From positions 620,001 through 684,000 of the forward strand of contig JAHLEZ010000009.1 in the NCBI GenBank assembly GCA_020726505.1: DNA of 64,000 nt, in the 5' to 3' direction. The notes below the pieces were generated by a model. The model searched no databases. It had not been told where the DNA came from and saw nothing but the letters and a program-made list of their open reading frames with translations. The DNA is from Leptodontidium sp. MPI-SDFR-AT-0119 (Eukaryota; Ascomycota; Leotiomycetes; Helotiales; Leptodontidiaceae). This document shows, piece after piece, positions 1 through 10,864 of this stretch; the first letter of the stretch is position 1; every line of letters begins with the position of its first letter. The translations under genes and the position numbers were made by a program.

Positions 1-1113
1 TACCGGCCATAAACTTGTAGTTTTCCACCTTGATTTAATATTAGAAGGTGTAACACTTTCTTGATGTGCCTTCTAATAGTAAATGAGAAAGTTGCGCTTA
101 CTAATTAGTGTAGAATCGATTAGAGAACTTAACCTTTGTAGCTCTTTCTAATAAGCACGCTTGAGTGAGGAGAAAACTGTTAAATCGAGAGGTTGTAAGA
201 CGTGTGACGTATATATAGGTAAGAATAAGAGGTAGATATTATGCTCGAGGCACTTCTAAAGGAATTCTGTAGTCTCGTGGCTCCTATGGCCGTCTAGAAT
301 GAGGAGTCTTGCTAAATGATTACGTGGTTACGTTTAAGGGATAAACACCTTTTTTAGCCACTCTAAAGCCGTAGTATCGGTAGTCCACCCATTTTTAGTG
401 GCTGTGAAGTGCCAATTGTTGAATATTTCTAATTGAGATAGAAACTATTGTTGTTACACCGACTTTCCCTTGTAAATTACTAGTAGTTGTGTCGAAACTC
501 TAGTTATAGAGATATACTTAATGATTGTCGTCTAAGCACGTGAACCTAGCTGTTTTGCTTAAACCTTACGTATTTCGACACTCCTTATAATATATCTATT
601 TAAACTATAACCTTTTATAATACTGGCTTCGTTTATATTCTATTATTGATTGGCTGGAATAGCTTTAATTGCCGGAATATCTAGTTTTTGGAACTAAGGC
701 CGTATAACTTTAGACCGAGCGTAATTAACACGTATAGAATCGACATATATCTACCTCTTGGTCTTAAGAACAGGATTACGAGCTAAAAATCGAGTCATCT
801 AGTGTTTTCCGAGTAGTTTATAGTCCCCTTAAAGAGCTAGAAGCCTCTCTCCAAAAACCTGAATCTATACGTGTGTAATTCTATGGCCAAGAGCCTCTTG
901 ATTCAAAATCCAATTAGTTAATCGTTCCTTTATAACTGTAAGTAGTCTTTGCAAGTGACTAGTAGCCTCTTGACGTGGTTGAGTCGTGGTGTTGTAGTGA
1001 CGGAGTGTAAACCTCGGAATACCTTACTCAAGGGATGCCCTTCGTACTGACTTGCTATTTGTGATCTCCTCAAGCGCACATATAATATTATACTCAGTAT
1101 ATTGAGGCTTCAT
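1..1113 (-). pseudogene. Fot1/pogo-type transposase remnant (C-terminus runs off the left edge)
   Basis: Reading the minus strand in one frame from an ATG at 1113 gives a recognisable pogo/Fot1 (DDE_1) transposase interrupted by many stops, so no long ORF exists. Visible landmarks in order are the N-terminal helix-turn-helix (ALEEITNSKSVRRASLE, then a stop where Trp is usual, then GIPR), the CENP-B-type HTH (NWILNQEALGHR), a catalytic block ending NINEASI that corresponds to the usual NMDEAGI, the second Asp block LLILDGH, the Pro-rich LPIYTSHVLQPLDL block, and FLIYY-stop-KAH before the edge. The stops sit where Trp or Gln is expected, as RIP would produce. About 371 codons are present and these proteins are usually about 540 residues, so the rest lies outside. 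It is certainly inactive. Terminal repeats were not identified. Confidence 0.85.
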
Positions 1114-1300
1114 GATCGAAACAATTCACATTCCAAATTTTAGACAAATCGATTAAAGAATGAGGATATAATTAATTATTGAAGTTGAGAGGTATAAGTA
1201 GCGGTGAGTTAAGCGAGGTGGGCCAAAGGCGGGGGTGGGCCAAAGGGGGGGGTGAGACGTTACGACCTATTGCCCGCTCTTCCCGTTAAATTACACATGA

Positions 1301-1912
1301 GCTCCGGATCCGTTACCACCCAACTGCTATATCAAGCGTCCGCATCTTCTCTCTTACGATCGGATCCACGATACTGCCAACGCATCGTCGATAAGTGAGC
1401 GAGTTCTCAAAGAAGTCGAAGTTTGTGAAATTCTTAAATTACATTCACATCCAAGCATTGCTTAATATCTCGGTTGTTAGGTCCGTAATGGGCGGATTAC
1501 CGGAATCTGTTTTACCAAATACAGCGATACCCTAATGCATAGAGTCAACCCTAAGAGTCGAATGAAACGTGCTTTCATATATGACGGTCGAGCTTTGAAG
1601 AACCCCGATGATTGCTTGTATAGGGTTAAAAGGGGTATTCGACATTTGCACTCCTTAGGTCTCGTTCATAGCGATATCAATCCTTCCAATATTATGTTCC
1701 ATGAGGATACGGATGAGGAGGATACACTAGTTATAATAGATTTTGATTCTTGTCAGCCTGTCGGAGAAAGTTTGGAAGGAGTTGGGCGGACATTCGAGTG
1801 GTACGATGAGAGCGCTCAACATTCCTTACCAAGTAATAATTTAAATGCACTAGACGAGATTCGAGAGTGGTTAAGGAATAGTGGCACCAAGCATTTCAAG
1901 TTTAAGGATTGA
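1301..1912 (+). pseudogene. protein-kinase-like gene fragment, with stops
   Basis: One frame reads through a kinase-like domain: SERVLKEVEVCEILKLHSHP (alpha-C/beta-4 region), then RHLHSLGLVHSDINPSNIMF (catalytic loop; HSD in place of HRD) and LVIIDFDSC (DFD in place of DFG). These substitutions match a fungal group of divergent kinase-like proteins. In-frame stops lie at 1463-1465 (TAA) and 1478-1480 (TAG), and a TGA at 1298-1300 bounds the readable part upstream. All can come from single C-to-T changes. The intact 3' half from the ATG at 1535 ends normally at 1912 without a full C-lobe. I regard it as a degraded, probably non-functional gene. Its original substrate cannot be inferred. Confidence 0.7.
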
Positions 1913-2824
1913 TAGGAAGGAGAGAAAGACTAAAATCTCACGCAGCTTGTTCTCATTCAAAGTTTTCATTCTGACGTTAATTTATATTAATTGTTTAATA
2001 TTCAAACTTAGTCCAGCATTCTTTGCTCTCACTTTGTCCCTAACTACCCGCTACCATTCCACCCTCCAGAGACGACAGGCACGGCTTCCACAGCTAGCAG
2101 TAGGCTTAGTCCGGCACTGTATATTATTAAAGACAAGAAAAACGTACTAGTCATTTCAATCCGACTTGGGAGGGACATATGAGCCCGAGTTAGGACATGT
2201 TAAAGACTCGTAATTAGATACCTTGACTTTACGTCTAGTAGATTCAGTCTTGAAAATGCAAGCGTTGACCAGTTGTTGAGTAGAGGTAATGTGGCCTGGA
2301 TTGGAAGTATTAGAAAATGTCTTCTGATTAATAGGTCCGAAGTGCTAAAGACTGACCCATGATAATGAAGCGTGTGGATAAGTTCTTCGTAAGAGTGGTG
2401 GTGGTGGGGGTGACTGAACAGACTTCAAGGAACTTGTAGTTTGGGATGCTGACTTTCGAACCTTTGGGGTGGACCTCATCATTTTAATACAAGCCCTCGC
2501 CTCGCTAACGAGACTGCGAGCTAGCTCTTGATTCGTTCTCTGGCGCTTCCTTTCTTATCAAATGCAATTCTGCTGCCTGGGCTGGTCTCGACTTTACAGC
2601 GTTCCTTAACGAATCATCTGATGGGCCAGTTTTAGCTGGGCGTAACTGATAATCAAAATTGTCCCCTACGTGTAGTCGGTTGCCCAGTCGCAGAGGATTG
2701 ATGCCTAGATGAAGGGGATGGAGCAACGCAGAGGGCGTAGGCTTGGCGCGAAGATTCGAGTGCAGCCTTGTCAATTCAATCATGATGACCACTCGGCTCG
2801 GCCCTTCTTGCGTTCCCCACCAGA
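1913..2824. other. intergenic, no gene recognised
   Basis: About 900 bp between the kinase-like fragment and the next ORF. Open frames on both strands show no family motif. A short G-rich stretch lies near 2400-2412. Confidence 0.5.
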
Positions 2825-2941
2825 ATGATATTACCACATCTGAAAGTGGCCGTGTGAATTGGAAAGTTCGCCGCTGAACTACTCCACAAGCATGAGGATA
2901 CTCCGGCTGGGCAGGTCAAGCTCGAGGTAGATATTAACACT

Positions 2942-3508
2942 ATGCCTGCCGAGTTGATTAAGCCTGTCCTTGCTGAAATTGTTGACCCGAGTAAGCTCGA
3001 GGCAGCGCTCAAGACCTTGTCTGGCAAATGGATAAAGCCTGTCCAGCTCGACTCTCTTGGCCTAAACAACATCCACGGGATCGTCTTTAAGTTCGACCCC
3101 AAGGAGATATGTTTAGTTCCTTACGAGTTTGCCGAAGGCCTAATGTTTGTCTCCGAGAGTGGTCTAGTCGATAATGACTTCGTCGATAACCTTAACAACT
3201 TTATTAACAATTTTGTTAACTATATCGAGAAGAACAACCTGACTAACATTATTATTCTTCAGTTCTTGGGGGCAATCGAAATTGATGGCCAGCACACGCC
3301 CTCCACTGCCGAGTTCGAGCTGGGTGAAAAGGGAACCATCACACTGCCTACATCCATTTTGAAGGACGTGGAACTTGTCCCTACCAGCTGGCCTGATGCC
3401 ACCTGGTCTAGTACTGGCAAGCCTACTGACGCTGAACCCCCTGCGGGCCAATCGTGGGCCAAGAAAGTGGTTAATGGTGTGGAAACTCACGCCGTATTCG
3501 TTAGTTAG
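2942..3508 (+). CDS. hypothetical protein, 188 aa, possibly 5'-damaged
   Basis: An open frame of 188 codons begins MPAELIKPVLAEIVDPSK and ends AVFVS. It has no signal peptide or membrane helix, has an Asn-rich middle (DNLNNFINNFVNYIEKNN) and I do not recognise the family. The same frame stays coding-like upstream (FAAELLHKHEDTPAGQ) as far as a TGA at 2855-2857, and before that to an ATG at 2825. The TGA could be a CpG-derived change of an Arg codon. The true product may therefore have been about 39 residues longer and be broken, or translation may start at 2942. The antisense frame over the same DNA is a shadow. Function unknown. Confidence 0.45.
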   Translation: MPAELIKPVLAEIVDPSKLEAALKTLSGKWIKPVQLDSLGLNNIHGIVFKFDPKEICLVPYEFAEGLMFVSESGLVDNDFVDNLNNFINNFVNYIEKNNLTNIIILQFLGAIEIDGQHTPSTAEFELGEKGTITLPTSILKDVELVPTSWPDATWSSTGKPTDAEPPAGQSWAKKVVNGVETHAVFVS

Positions 3509-3835
3509 GCACAGTATAAAGAATACCTAAAGTAAGTGGGCATTATTGCCAAATTCTGAGATCTTCACATCTCGGCTTAGTCCCTTTGACATTGTTGCTT
3601 GTTATAGTTACGTTTAAACGTGCTGCTTTTTTCATTTACTGTAGATTATGCAGATTGTGTCGTCTGCTCCGTCCTCCCCTGAACAGTATGTCTATTGTAC
3701 TTTAGCTAGCTTTTCCTCTTATTATTATTATTAAAACTAAATAACAATCGGAGAAATACATGTGCTTTATATTTATACTTTAGCATGTAGGGCTTTTTCT
3801 AAAGATTGTATCCGGTCAAACAAAATCCTTCTTAT

Positions 3836-4933
3836 TTAAAGTAGACATAAGGCGGAAAGGTATACGATTGCATGTTCTTTTTCCTCGCGGCCATACTCTC
3901 GGAAGAATCCAAATAACCTTGCAACTTCAATTGAACGCCGATCATCTTTCGAGATATGGCCAGCTACCCGGTAGAAAGTTTTCCAAAATGATTCCCGAAG
4001 GCTATGATGGTTGGGGTGAAAGTGCCAATTGGTTCTAGTCTGGATACCAAGGACGACCTCCATAGCCGCAAGGGACACGCCGAACGGGGCAATCTTAGCG
4101 TCGGCCCAATCGACGATACCTATAACAAGACAATTAGTCTTCATCTCCCTAGACATCACTTTAGAGAACACTAAAGTGAGAGAAAAGGGAAAATTTAGTA
4201 TAAACACTTACCTGTGATATGGCCGGTGGCCTCATCCACATGGATATTATTTATTAAGAGATCATTATGTTAGAGAACCATTAGATAGTTGGACCGGAAG
4301 AGCCGTGGAAGCTCTTGGCGGACATCGTCTAGCTTTGCTTGAAGTTGGGTAGGCAGGTCTAGAGAGACTTTATCCAAGATCTTGGAGTACTCGCCAAGTA
4401 AGCCAGGAGGCGGCTCTAACGTATAAGCAGGTTTGTTAATCCACGCCAAAGTAAAGAATCTATACGAGTTTTTTGTTAACTAAATATACAACATAAACAA
4501 CTATAGATATAGTATTAGACCTTGCAAAAGTCTTGCACAGTTTGCTGTAGACATTGTTCTATTATAAAATTAGGAGAAAAGAACTAACTCTTGACTCGAC
4601 AGAAAGCTGCCACGTACACGTGGACTGCCCAAACATGCCTTAGGACTTATATTCGGGGACAAAATCTCCATAAAGTTGCCTTGTAACCTCGACTTGTCTC
4701 ATGGATAATCGGGAGCGCCGAAACTGAACGACCTGAGCCGCCTCGTCTCCAGATACAGTATAGCTGGTCGCACCTTACACTAGTGTAGCAGAAACAGGAC
4801 TGCCGAGAAGGTTGGCTGCAAAATGATTGATTTCGTCTCTCGTAAGCCCATGCTTAGTGAAGAACTCGGCGATCTAGTAGGCTGAGAGTGCATTATAAGC
4901 CTCTGGCTTTGCTACATAACGAGAGATATCCAT
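3836..4933 (-). pseudogene. aminoglycoside-phosphotransferase (APH) family gene, RIP-broken
   Basis: From an ATG at 4933 (MDISRYVAKPEAYNAL) the minus strand encodes a fungal APH/choline-kinase-fold protein. The phosphate-transfer motif is HNDLLINNIHVDE (Brenner-type HxDxxxxN), followed across an intron by GIVDWADAKIAPFG, the DxD-type metal/ATP segment. The intron starts at 4211 (GTAAGT) and ends in TTATAG before GTATCGTCGATT; a second intron lies near 4470-4590. Four in-frame stops occur at 4874-4876, 4775-4777, 4640-4642 and 4270-4272 (plus-strand positions), all TAA or TAG and all explainable as Gln codons hit by C-to-T in a CpA context. The C-terminal exon from about 4120 to 3836 is open. 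Kinase substrate is unknown for these fungal proteins. A LINE has inserted about 35 bp upstream of the ATG. Confidence 0.8.
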
Positions 4934-4965
4934 AGCGACGGAAAATGCGTTTGTTAGTAACAATG

Positions 4966-4981
4966 AAAACTAGAGACCTTG
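4966..4981. repeat. left target-site duplication of the LINE
   Basis: The 16-mer aaaactagagaccttg is repeated at 9864-9879 just after the poly(A) tract. The first four A's of the right copy cannot be separated from the tail, so 12 bp (ctagagaccttg) is the certain minimum. Confidence 0.85.
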
Positions 4982-5787
4982 CAAACAACTTCTCTTCTAT
5001 TACTATGCGCAATTTGCTTAATTCTGCTTTTAATAAGAAGGGAATACAAGGACTAGTTGTTTCTTCTGTTTCCCTTTCTTTAAGGGGTAATTTAGTAGTT
5101 ACTACTACCCCTGATTTTGATGTTGAGTTCTTGATTTTAAACGAGTCAATTATCAAGGGGGTGCTTCCCGATTTGATTTTAATTCAGAGAGGAGAGCCAT
5201 GGTATAAGGTCGCGATTTATAGTATCCCTATTAGGGAGTTTAGTACAGAAGAGGGATTAAACTCTAAGCTAGTCGCTGAAGAGATTCAAACCTTTAATAA
5301 AGGTTTTACTCCCGTAGGAAAATCCTTTTGGACTACTCCTAAAGAAAAACGTGACTCAGGCCTAGTACAAACAGGTACTCTAGTAGTAGCTTTCCCAAGC
5401 CAAGAGCAAGCAAAAAGAGCTATATCAAATAGGCTTTATATTGCGGGTATTTCAGCTAAAGTAGTAAAATACATAACTACTCCTAGTACTTCTCAATGTA
5501 CTAGATGCGCTGGTTTTGGGCACTCTAAAAGCCTTTGTAAAAGGAATAAGAAGTGTATTTTATGCGCAGAAAACCATACAAGTAGACAACATAATTGTAA
5601 TACTTGTAAATCAAATACTAGGTGCTTACACTTAAGTATAAGATGCGCAAATTGCAATAGTATTACTCATACGGCTGATTCTAAGCTATGTGAGGTATAC
5701 CTAGCAATAAAAAATAAAGCAAATAATATTAGTAGTACTAATAGGCCTATTATAGTAGACGAACCAATCACAGTTAATAATAATTAG
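4982..5787 (+). pseudogene. LINE ORF1 (gag-like), 5'-truncated
   Basis: The element-derived reading frame starts inside ORF1 (ANNFSSITMRNLLNSAF) and ends at a TAG at 5785-5787. Three C-terminal zinc-knuckle-type motifs are visible: CTRCAGFGHSKSLC (classic CX2CX4HX4C), CILCAENHTSRQHNC and CANCNSITHTADSKLC. Such proteins bind the element RNA. The frame is open further upstream to an ATG at 4945, but those 12 codons belong to the target gene region, so the apparent start is a chimera and not the native one. Intact relatives have a longer N-terminus. Confidence 0.85.
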
Positions 5788-8700
5788 TCTTAAAATACTA
5801 CAAATCAATGTGAATAAGAGTCTCTCTACTACAGAGCACGTTCTTCAGTCGGCTATAGAGCTAAATATATCAATATTAGCAATTCAGGAGCCTTGGACTT
5901 TTGGTAATAATATTGACGGCTTTCGTAGCGTCTTACACCCTAGTTTTAAACAAGTGCTCCCGAATTACGGTTCTCTTAGGCCTAGAGCTTTATTTTATGT
6001 ACTAGACTCAATTAGTACTACTCTAGCGCCTAGCTCACCACAAGACCCTGATTGTATTATTTTAGACTTAGTTGAGCATAAAACTCAATTAATTAATGTT
6101 TATAATGCGACTCACCCTGAGTCGGAATCCCTTAGTAGTATTAAAACCTTACAAAGAATAGGTTTATTACTAGACTTATTCTTAAATAAAACAATATTAC
6201 TAGGGGATTTTAATATACATCACCCGTGGTGGGACCCTATTACACCGCAAAGCGGTAGTACAGGGGTATTATTAGACTTAATTGAAAAACACTCTTTGAG
6301 CCTATTAAATACTCCCGGGGAAGGAACGTTTTATAGACCGCATATGGAGGCCCCTTCTGTATTAAACCTTACATTTACTACTCAAGGAATAGTAAATCAA
6401 GTCGAAGATTGGCAAATATTACCTGATCTAAGTTCAGATCACTTTGGGGTACTATTTACTATTACATTTACTTGTAGTAGTATTAGTACTAGCCCCCTAA
6501 AGGTCCCTCGATTTAATATAAAGAAAGCAGATTAGGTAAAGTTTAATAAAAGTCTTAATAATTATTTTCAGGACTTTAATTATAACCCTAATTCTAAGTA
6601 TACAAATCAAGAGCTTAATGACCTAAGGGAGCTATTTACTAGGAATATAATTCAAGCGGCTAAAGATTCTATTCTTAAATCTTATAAGTCAATTGCTAGT
6701 AAACCTTAGTGGAATGAGGATCTTAAAATACTACGGAAATCAATGCAAAGATATTACCGTCTAAATAAGGCCTCAGGGTATACCCTCTACTTTCAAGAAC
6801 TAAAAGATGCTAAAAACCTTTATTTTAATACTATTAAGGTTGAAAAAAGAAAGCATTAGAATAAGTTCTTAGAAAAAGAGGATTCCCAGTCGATTTTTAA
6901 AGCTATGTCATATACTAAAAATAGTACTAGCTCTCTTATACTAAGTCTTTATAATTCAGAGACTAAGGAATTAGAGTCGACTTTCCAACAAAAGTGTAAT
7001 ATTTTTAGAAGTACTTTATTTCTAGAACCTCCTATTTCAGCGCCTATTGATTTAACGTCATATATAAGTAGTAATACTTGGAAATGGCCTCTTTTATCTA
7101 AAGTAGAGCTAAAGGATTCATGTACTTCAAAGATTAAGGGTAAAACCCCTAGACCGGACTTAATTACTCAAGAGATTATAATTAAAGCTTATTTAGCTAT
7201 CCCAGAAGTCTTTTTTATAACCTATTCAATACTTATAAATCAAGGGCACTACCTTAAGTGTTGGAAAGAGGCTACGGGGTTTATTCTTAAGAAACCAAAA
7301 AAACCTAATTATTCTAAACTAAAGGCATATAGAGTTATATCATTACTTAATTGCCTAGGTAAGGTTTCCGAAAGAATTTTAGCTAAGCGCCTAAGTTACT
7401 TAGCTGAAACAACTACTTTATTACACGATAGTCAAATCGGTAGTAGACTTAAAAAATCAGCTATTAACGCAGCATTACTTTTACAAACAGAAGTAGAGGA
7501 TAATAAGGCAAATAAGCTTAAAACTACTACTTTATTCCTTGACGTTAAGGGAGCTTTTGATCACGTTTCTAAGAATCGTCTTATTTAGGTTTTAGCTCAA
7601 TTGAAATTACCTATAAGTCTAATTTTGTGGATTTCGTCATTTTTAGAAAGCCGTACTTTATAACTTGCCTTTAATAATAAATTAGAGGAATTCCAAATTG
7701 TAAATACAGGTATCCCTCAAGGGAGCCCTATTTCACCTATTTTATTCCTTATATATATTCGAGACTTATTTAAGTCTAAGAATATTAAGCTAATATCATA
7801 CATGGATGATTTAGCATTAATAGCCTCTTCTAAAAGCTTTAAAAAAAATATAAGTATTTTAGAAAGAGAAGCTAGCTTATTAGTCAAATTAGGGGAAGAA
7901 TATTCTATTAGCTTTAATATTGAAAAAACAGAGCTTATTTACTTCTTTGGAAGTAAGAATACCCTTAATATTACACTTCCAAATAATGCTATACTAGCTC
8001 CTAGTAAGCTAGTTAAATGGCTAGGAATATATTTTGATTCAAACCTTAAATTTAAGAATCATAGGTCAATTAGAGTTTCCCTTGCAAAGCAAATGTTTTA
8101 TCGTATAAATCGACTCTCAAATATTACTATTAGGCTCTCCCCTTTTGCAATTCGTCAATTATATATAACTTGTGTTACTAGCGTAGCCGACTATGGTTCT
8201 ATATTATGGTGGAAAATCAATTGCCCTAATAAGGCTATGATCAGACCATTTCAAGCTTTACAAAACCTAGCTACTAAGAAAATATTAGGGGTCTTTAAAA
8301 CAGCACCTATAATTCCATCAGAGCTTGAAGCAGCTTTACCTCCACCTAATATTAGACTAAATCATACAAGTCGGCGCTATATTCTCCGCGCCTTAAAGCT
8401 TAGTAAAAAACACCCTATTAGGCTCGAAGTTGAAAAGGTTATTACAGGAGCTAATGAGGAGTATGACTTACTAGGTATTTTACCTGAGTCAATTACTACT
8501 ATTTCAAGCCTAGTTCATTCAATATATCATATGATTGACTTTAATACTTTAGAAGTAATAAGGCACTTTTATTTCCCTCCATGGGAAAGAGAAGTACCCT
8601 ATATTTTTAGAATATCTAAGTTATCTAAAGAAGACGAAGCTAAGGCTCACTTACAATACTTACAAAGTATTTGTAATAGTCGGAATACTTCTATTTATAT

Positions 8701-9589
8701 AGACGGCTCTCAAACTCCTGAAGGGTGCGGAGTAGGCTATAGCGTAGCTGTTTATACACATACACAAGGATATCCCCTTATACTTACATTTACAAAAATA
8801 GGTAATTTAGGGGAGGCCGAATTAGTATATAACGGCGAGCTAGAAGCTATTACACAAGCCATAGAATACGCTAGTAGTACGGCGAAAGAAGGGGATAATT
8901 TTACAGTCTTTTTAGATAATCAAGCCGCTCTCTTAAGACTAAAAACTCCCTCAGATAACCCGGGGCAAAGCCAACAAATTAGAGCCATATTAGCGTCTAA
9001 GGCTATTAATAGTCTAAATGCTAGTATTACTTTAGCTTGGGTCCTAGGTCACTCTGATATAATTGGAAATGAAAAAGCAGACAAATTAGCTAAAATAGCT
9101 ACTATGTCGTCTATTAATTCTAATAATACTTCTTTTGCGTATTTAGGAGTTAAACTAAGTAGTCAAAAGAAGAATGAAATTGGAGCTAATATAACTCAAG
9201 ATATCAATTCTCAAACCCTAAAAACGTACTCTAAAAAGTATACATGTAAAATAGCTAAAAAGCTACTTTTACCTACTAGTATTCTAAGAGAAACAAGCAG
9301 CTCTTTTTACCAATTAAAACTAGGGCATGGATACTTAAAAGCCTACTTATATAAGCTAGGGCTAGCGTCTAATAACAAGTGTAGATGTGGTAGTATTGAA
9401 ACTGCAGAACACTTATTACTTAGTTGTAAATACTATAAATTAGAGCGTAAAAAACTCTACTCTAGTATTAAAAGCAACTTAGAAATTAGGACTATTACTA
9501 TTCCCGTTTTATTATATACGCAAATTGGAATTAAAGAAATACTAGTATTCTTAAAAGAGACTAGTATATGTACAAGGAAATGGCACTAA
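5771..9589 (+). pseudogene. LINE ORF2: endonuclease, reverse transcriptase, RNase H; five stops
   Basis: A single frame overlaps the end of ORF1 and shows no indels over 1,270 codons. Domains in order: EEP endonuclease (KILQINVNKS, AIQEPW, LLGDFNIHHPWWD, SSDHFGV), reverse transcriptase (TTLFLDVKGAFDHV, GIPQGSPISP, SYMDDLALI), RNase H (SIYIDGSQTPEGCGVGY, LDNQAALLRL, LGHSDIIGNEKADKLAK) and a terminal CRCGSIETAEHLLLSC Cys/His motif. Premature stops lie at 6533, 6707, 6857 and 7586 (TAG) and 7661 (TAA). Three fall where Trp is expected and two where Gln is expected, all consistent with CpA-to-TpA changes on one strand or the other. The catalytic residues themselves are retained, so without the stops this would encode a complete enzyme. 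Confidence 0.9.
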
Positions 9590-9837
9590 GAGAGGCTAGG
9601 GGTTGAAGAAGAAGAAGAAGATTAGGCTATTAGGCCTTAATTTGTACTTTCATTTAGTTATTTCCTTTGTTTTTTTCTTTTTTTTTTTTGATTTTAATTT
9701 TCTTATAAGTTATAGGGAGAATGTTCCTAAATGTACAGTCGCAGTCTAATTCGAACTGAATTTTGTATATAATAATTAGCCACGCTAGTAGACTAGCCGT
9801 GCTACATAGTTTCTAACTAATACAGCACGTTAAAAGG

Positions 9838-9869
<32 letters not shown>

Positions 9870-9879
9870 AGAGACCTTG
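9838..9879 (+). repeat. LINE poly(A) tail and right target-site duplication
   Basis: A run of about 30 A's is followed by actagagaccttg, matching the left flank. Both features are hallmarks of target-primed reverse transcription. Confidence 0.85.
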
Positions 9880-10040
9880 GAGCGGTTGCGGCTTGATCCC
9901 TGTCGACGAAGAATCCGTTCCGGTTTCTCTGATTCCACCAGTAGTTGTAGCCTGAGGCTCTACCCACGTAAGCGGCCGATGGTAAGTCGCGTAACCCCTC
10001 ATTCTTAGAGATCCTCCGCCAATAGATCAATATTCAAGTT

Positions 10041-10864
10041 TCAAGGTGCTCACCCACTACAGAACCAGGTATCCTCACGTCCTCCAGCGCAAAAGCACCA
10101 TGGACTGTCGAAAGAGTTGTGGCAAAGCTCCCAGGAGGTACCCCAGTCGCGGGTTCTTCCTCGCCCGTCCCATTCTTTCACATGCTCGAGCGCCTTGAGA
10201 CAGCCAAGCGCGAAGGCTGGCGACGATATGCCATTCCTCAGTAAGTCCTTCTCGATCTTCCATCTTTTTCAAAATTGACAACTTCGCAGCGGCGAGTCGA
10301 TCTCCGACCATATGTATCGCATGTCGCTCATTACCATGTTCGCGCCTCAATCTATCCTCGAAAATCAATATCCCACACTGCACGAAGATGGCCCTCGTAC
10401 ACGATATGGCTGAGGCGCTTGTTGGAGACATCACACCCATGGATGGAGTCACAAAGCATGAGAAGAACCGACGAGAAGAAGCAACAATGGATTACTTCAC
10501 GAGTAGCTTGCTTGGAAAAGTCAATGGTGGGATCACGGGCAAGGATATCTATGATATCTGGCGCGAATATGAGGATGGCGAGACTTTGGAAAGCGAGTTC
10601 ATACAGGACGTGGATAAGATTGAGTTGGTTCTGCAGATGGTGGACTACGAGCGCGTTCACGAGCACAAGTTAGATTTGGGGGATTTCAGTTGGGTTTCAA
10701 GTAGAATTGTACTGCCTGAGGTGAAGGAGTGGGCAAGTGAGGTACTAAGGGAACGCGAGGGGTTTTGGGGTGGAAGACAGCATGCGGCGTACTCGGCGGG
10801 GGAACCTCTAGAAGAGAAGTCTTTAGCTCAGAAGGTGGAGTATTATGGCGATGGCGATGCTTGA
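10041..10864 (+). pseudogene. HD-domain 5'-deoxynucleotidase (YGK1/HDDC2-like), damaged
   Basis: The 3' ORF (10388-10864) carries KMALVHDMAEALVGDITPMD and FIQDVDKIELVLQM, the HD and final Asp of the HD phosphohydrolase superfamily; family members remove phosphate from deoxynucleoside monophosphates. An upstream exon reads WTVERVVAKLPGG...RYAIP, then a 49-bp intron (10241-10289), then HGESISDHMYRMSLITMFAP with the first metal-binding His. Two defects are visible. No ATG occurs in frame before MLERLETAKREGW near 10189. A +1 shift is needed between MFAPQ and LSSKINIPHCTK, near 10350-10365, with no splice signals to explain it. The region just upstream (9880-10040) is unrecognised. Either the gene is decayed at its 5' side or the assembly holds a one-base error plus a missed first exon. 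Confidence 0.7.

Larger units (their letters stand above)
4982..9867 (+). mobile_element. 5'-truncated non-LTR retrotransposon (LINE) with poly(A) tail
   Basis: An AT-rich element of about 4.9 kb bounded by a 12-16 bp target-site duplication and ending in a run of about 30 A's. It contains the 3' part of ORF1 (zinc knuckles) and a full-length ORF2 frame with endonuclease, reverse transcriptase, RNase H and a C-terminal Cys/His motif. This domain order (CCHC ORF1, EEP endonuclease, RNase H present) fits the I/Tad1-like fungal LINEs. A 3' untranslated region of about 250 bp with T-rich tracts lies between the ORF2 stop (9587-9589) and the tail. It is truncated within ORF1, as is usual for LINE insertions, and is inactivated by five nonsense mutations. 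It is inserted next to the start of the broken APH gene. Confidence 0.9.

Noticed and set aside
4893..5156. 87-codon minus-strand ORF
   Set aside because: It spans the LINE/host junction and mixes both sequences; not a gene.
9830..10030. 66-codon minus-strand ORF next to the LINE tail
   Set aside because: It ends in the poly(A) tract (poly-Phe) and its start region has no family; coding nature cannot be supported.
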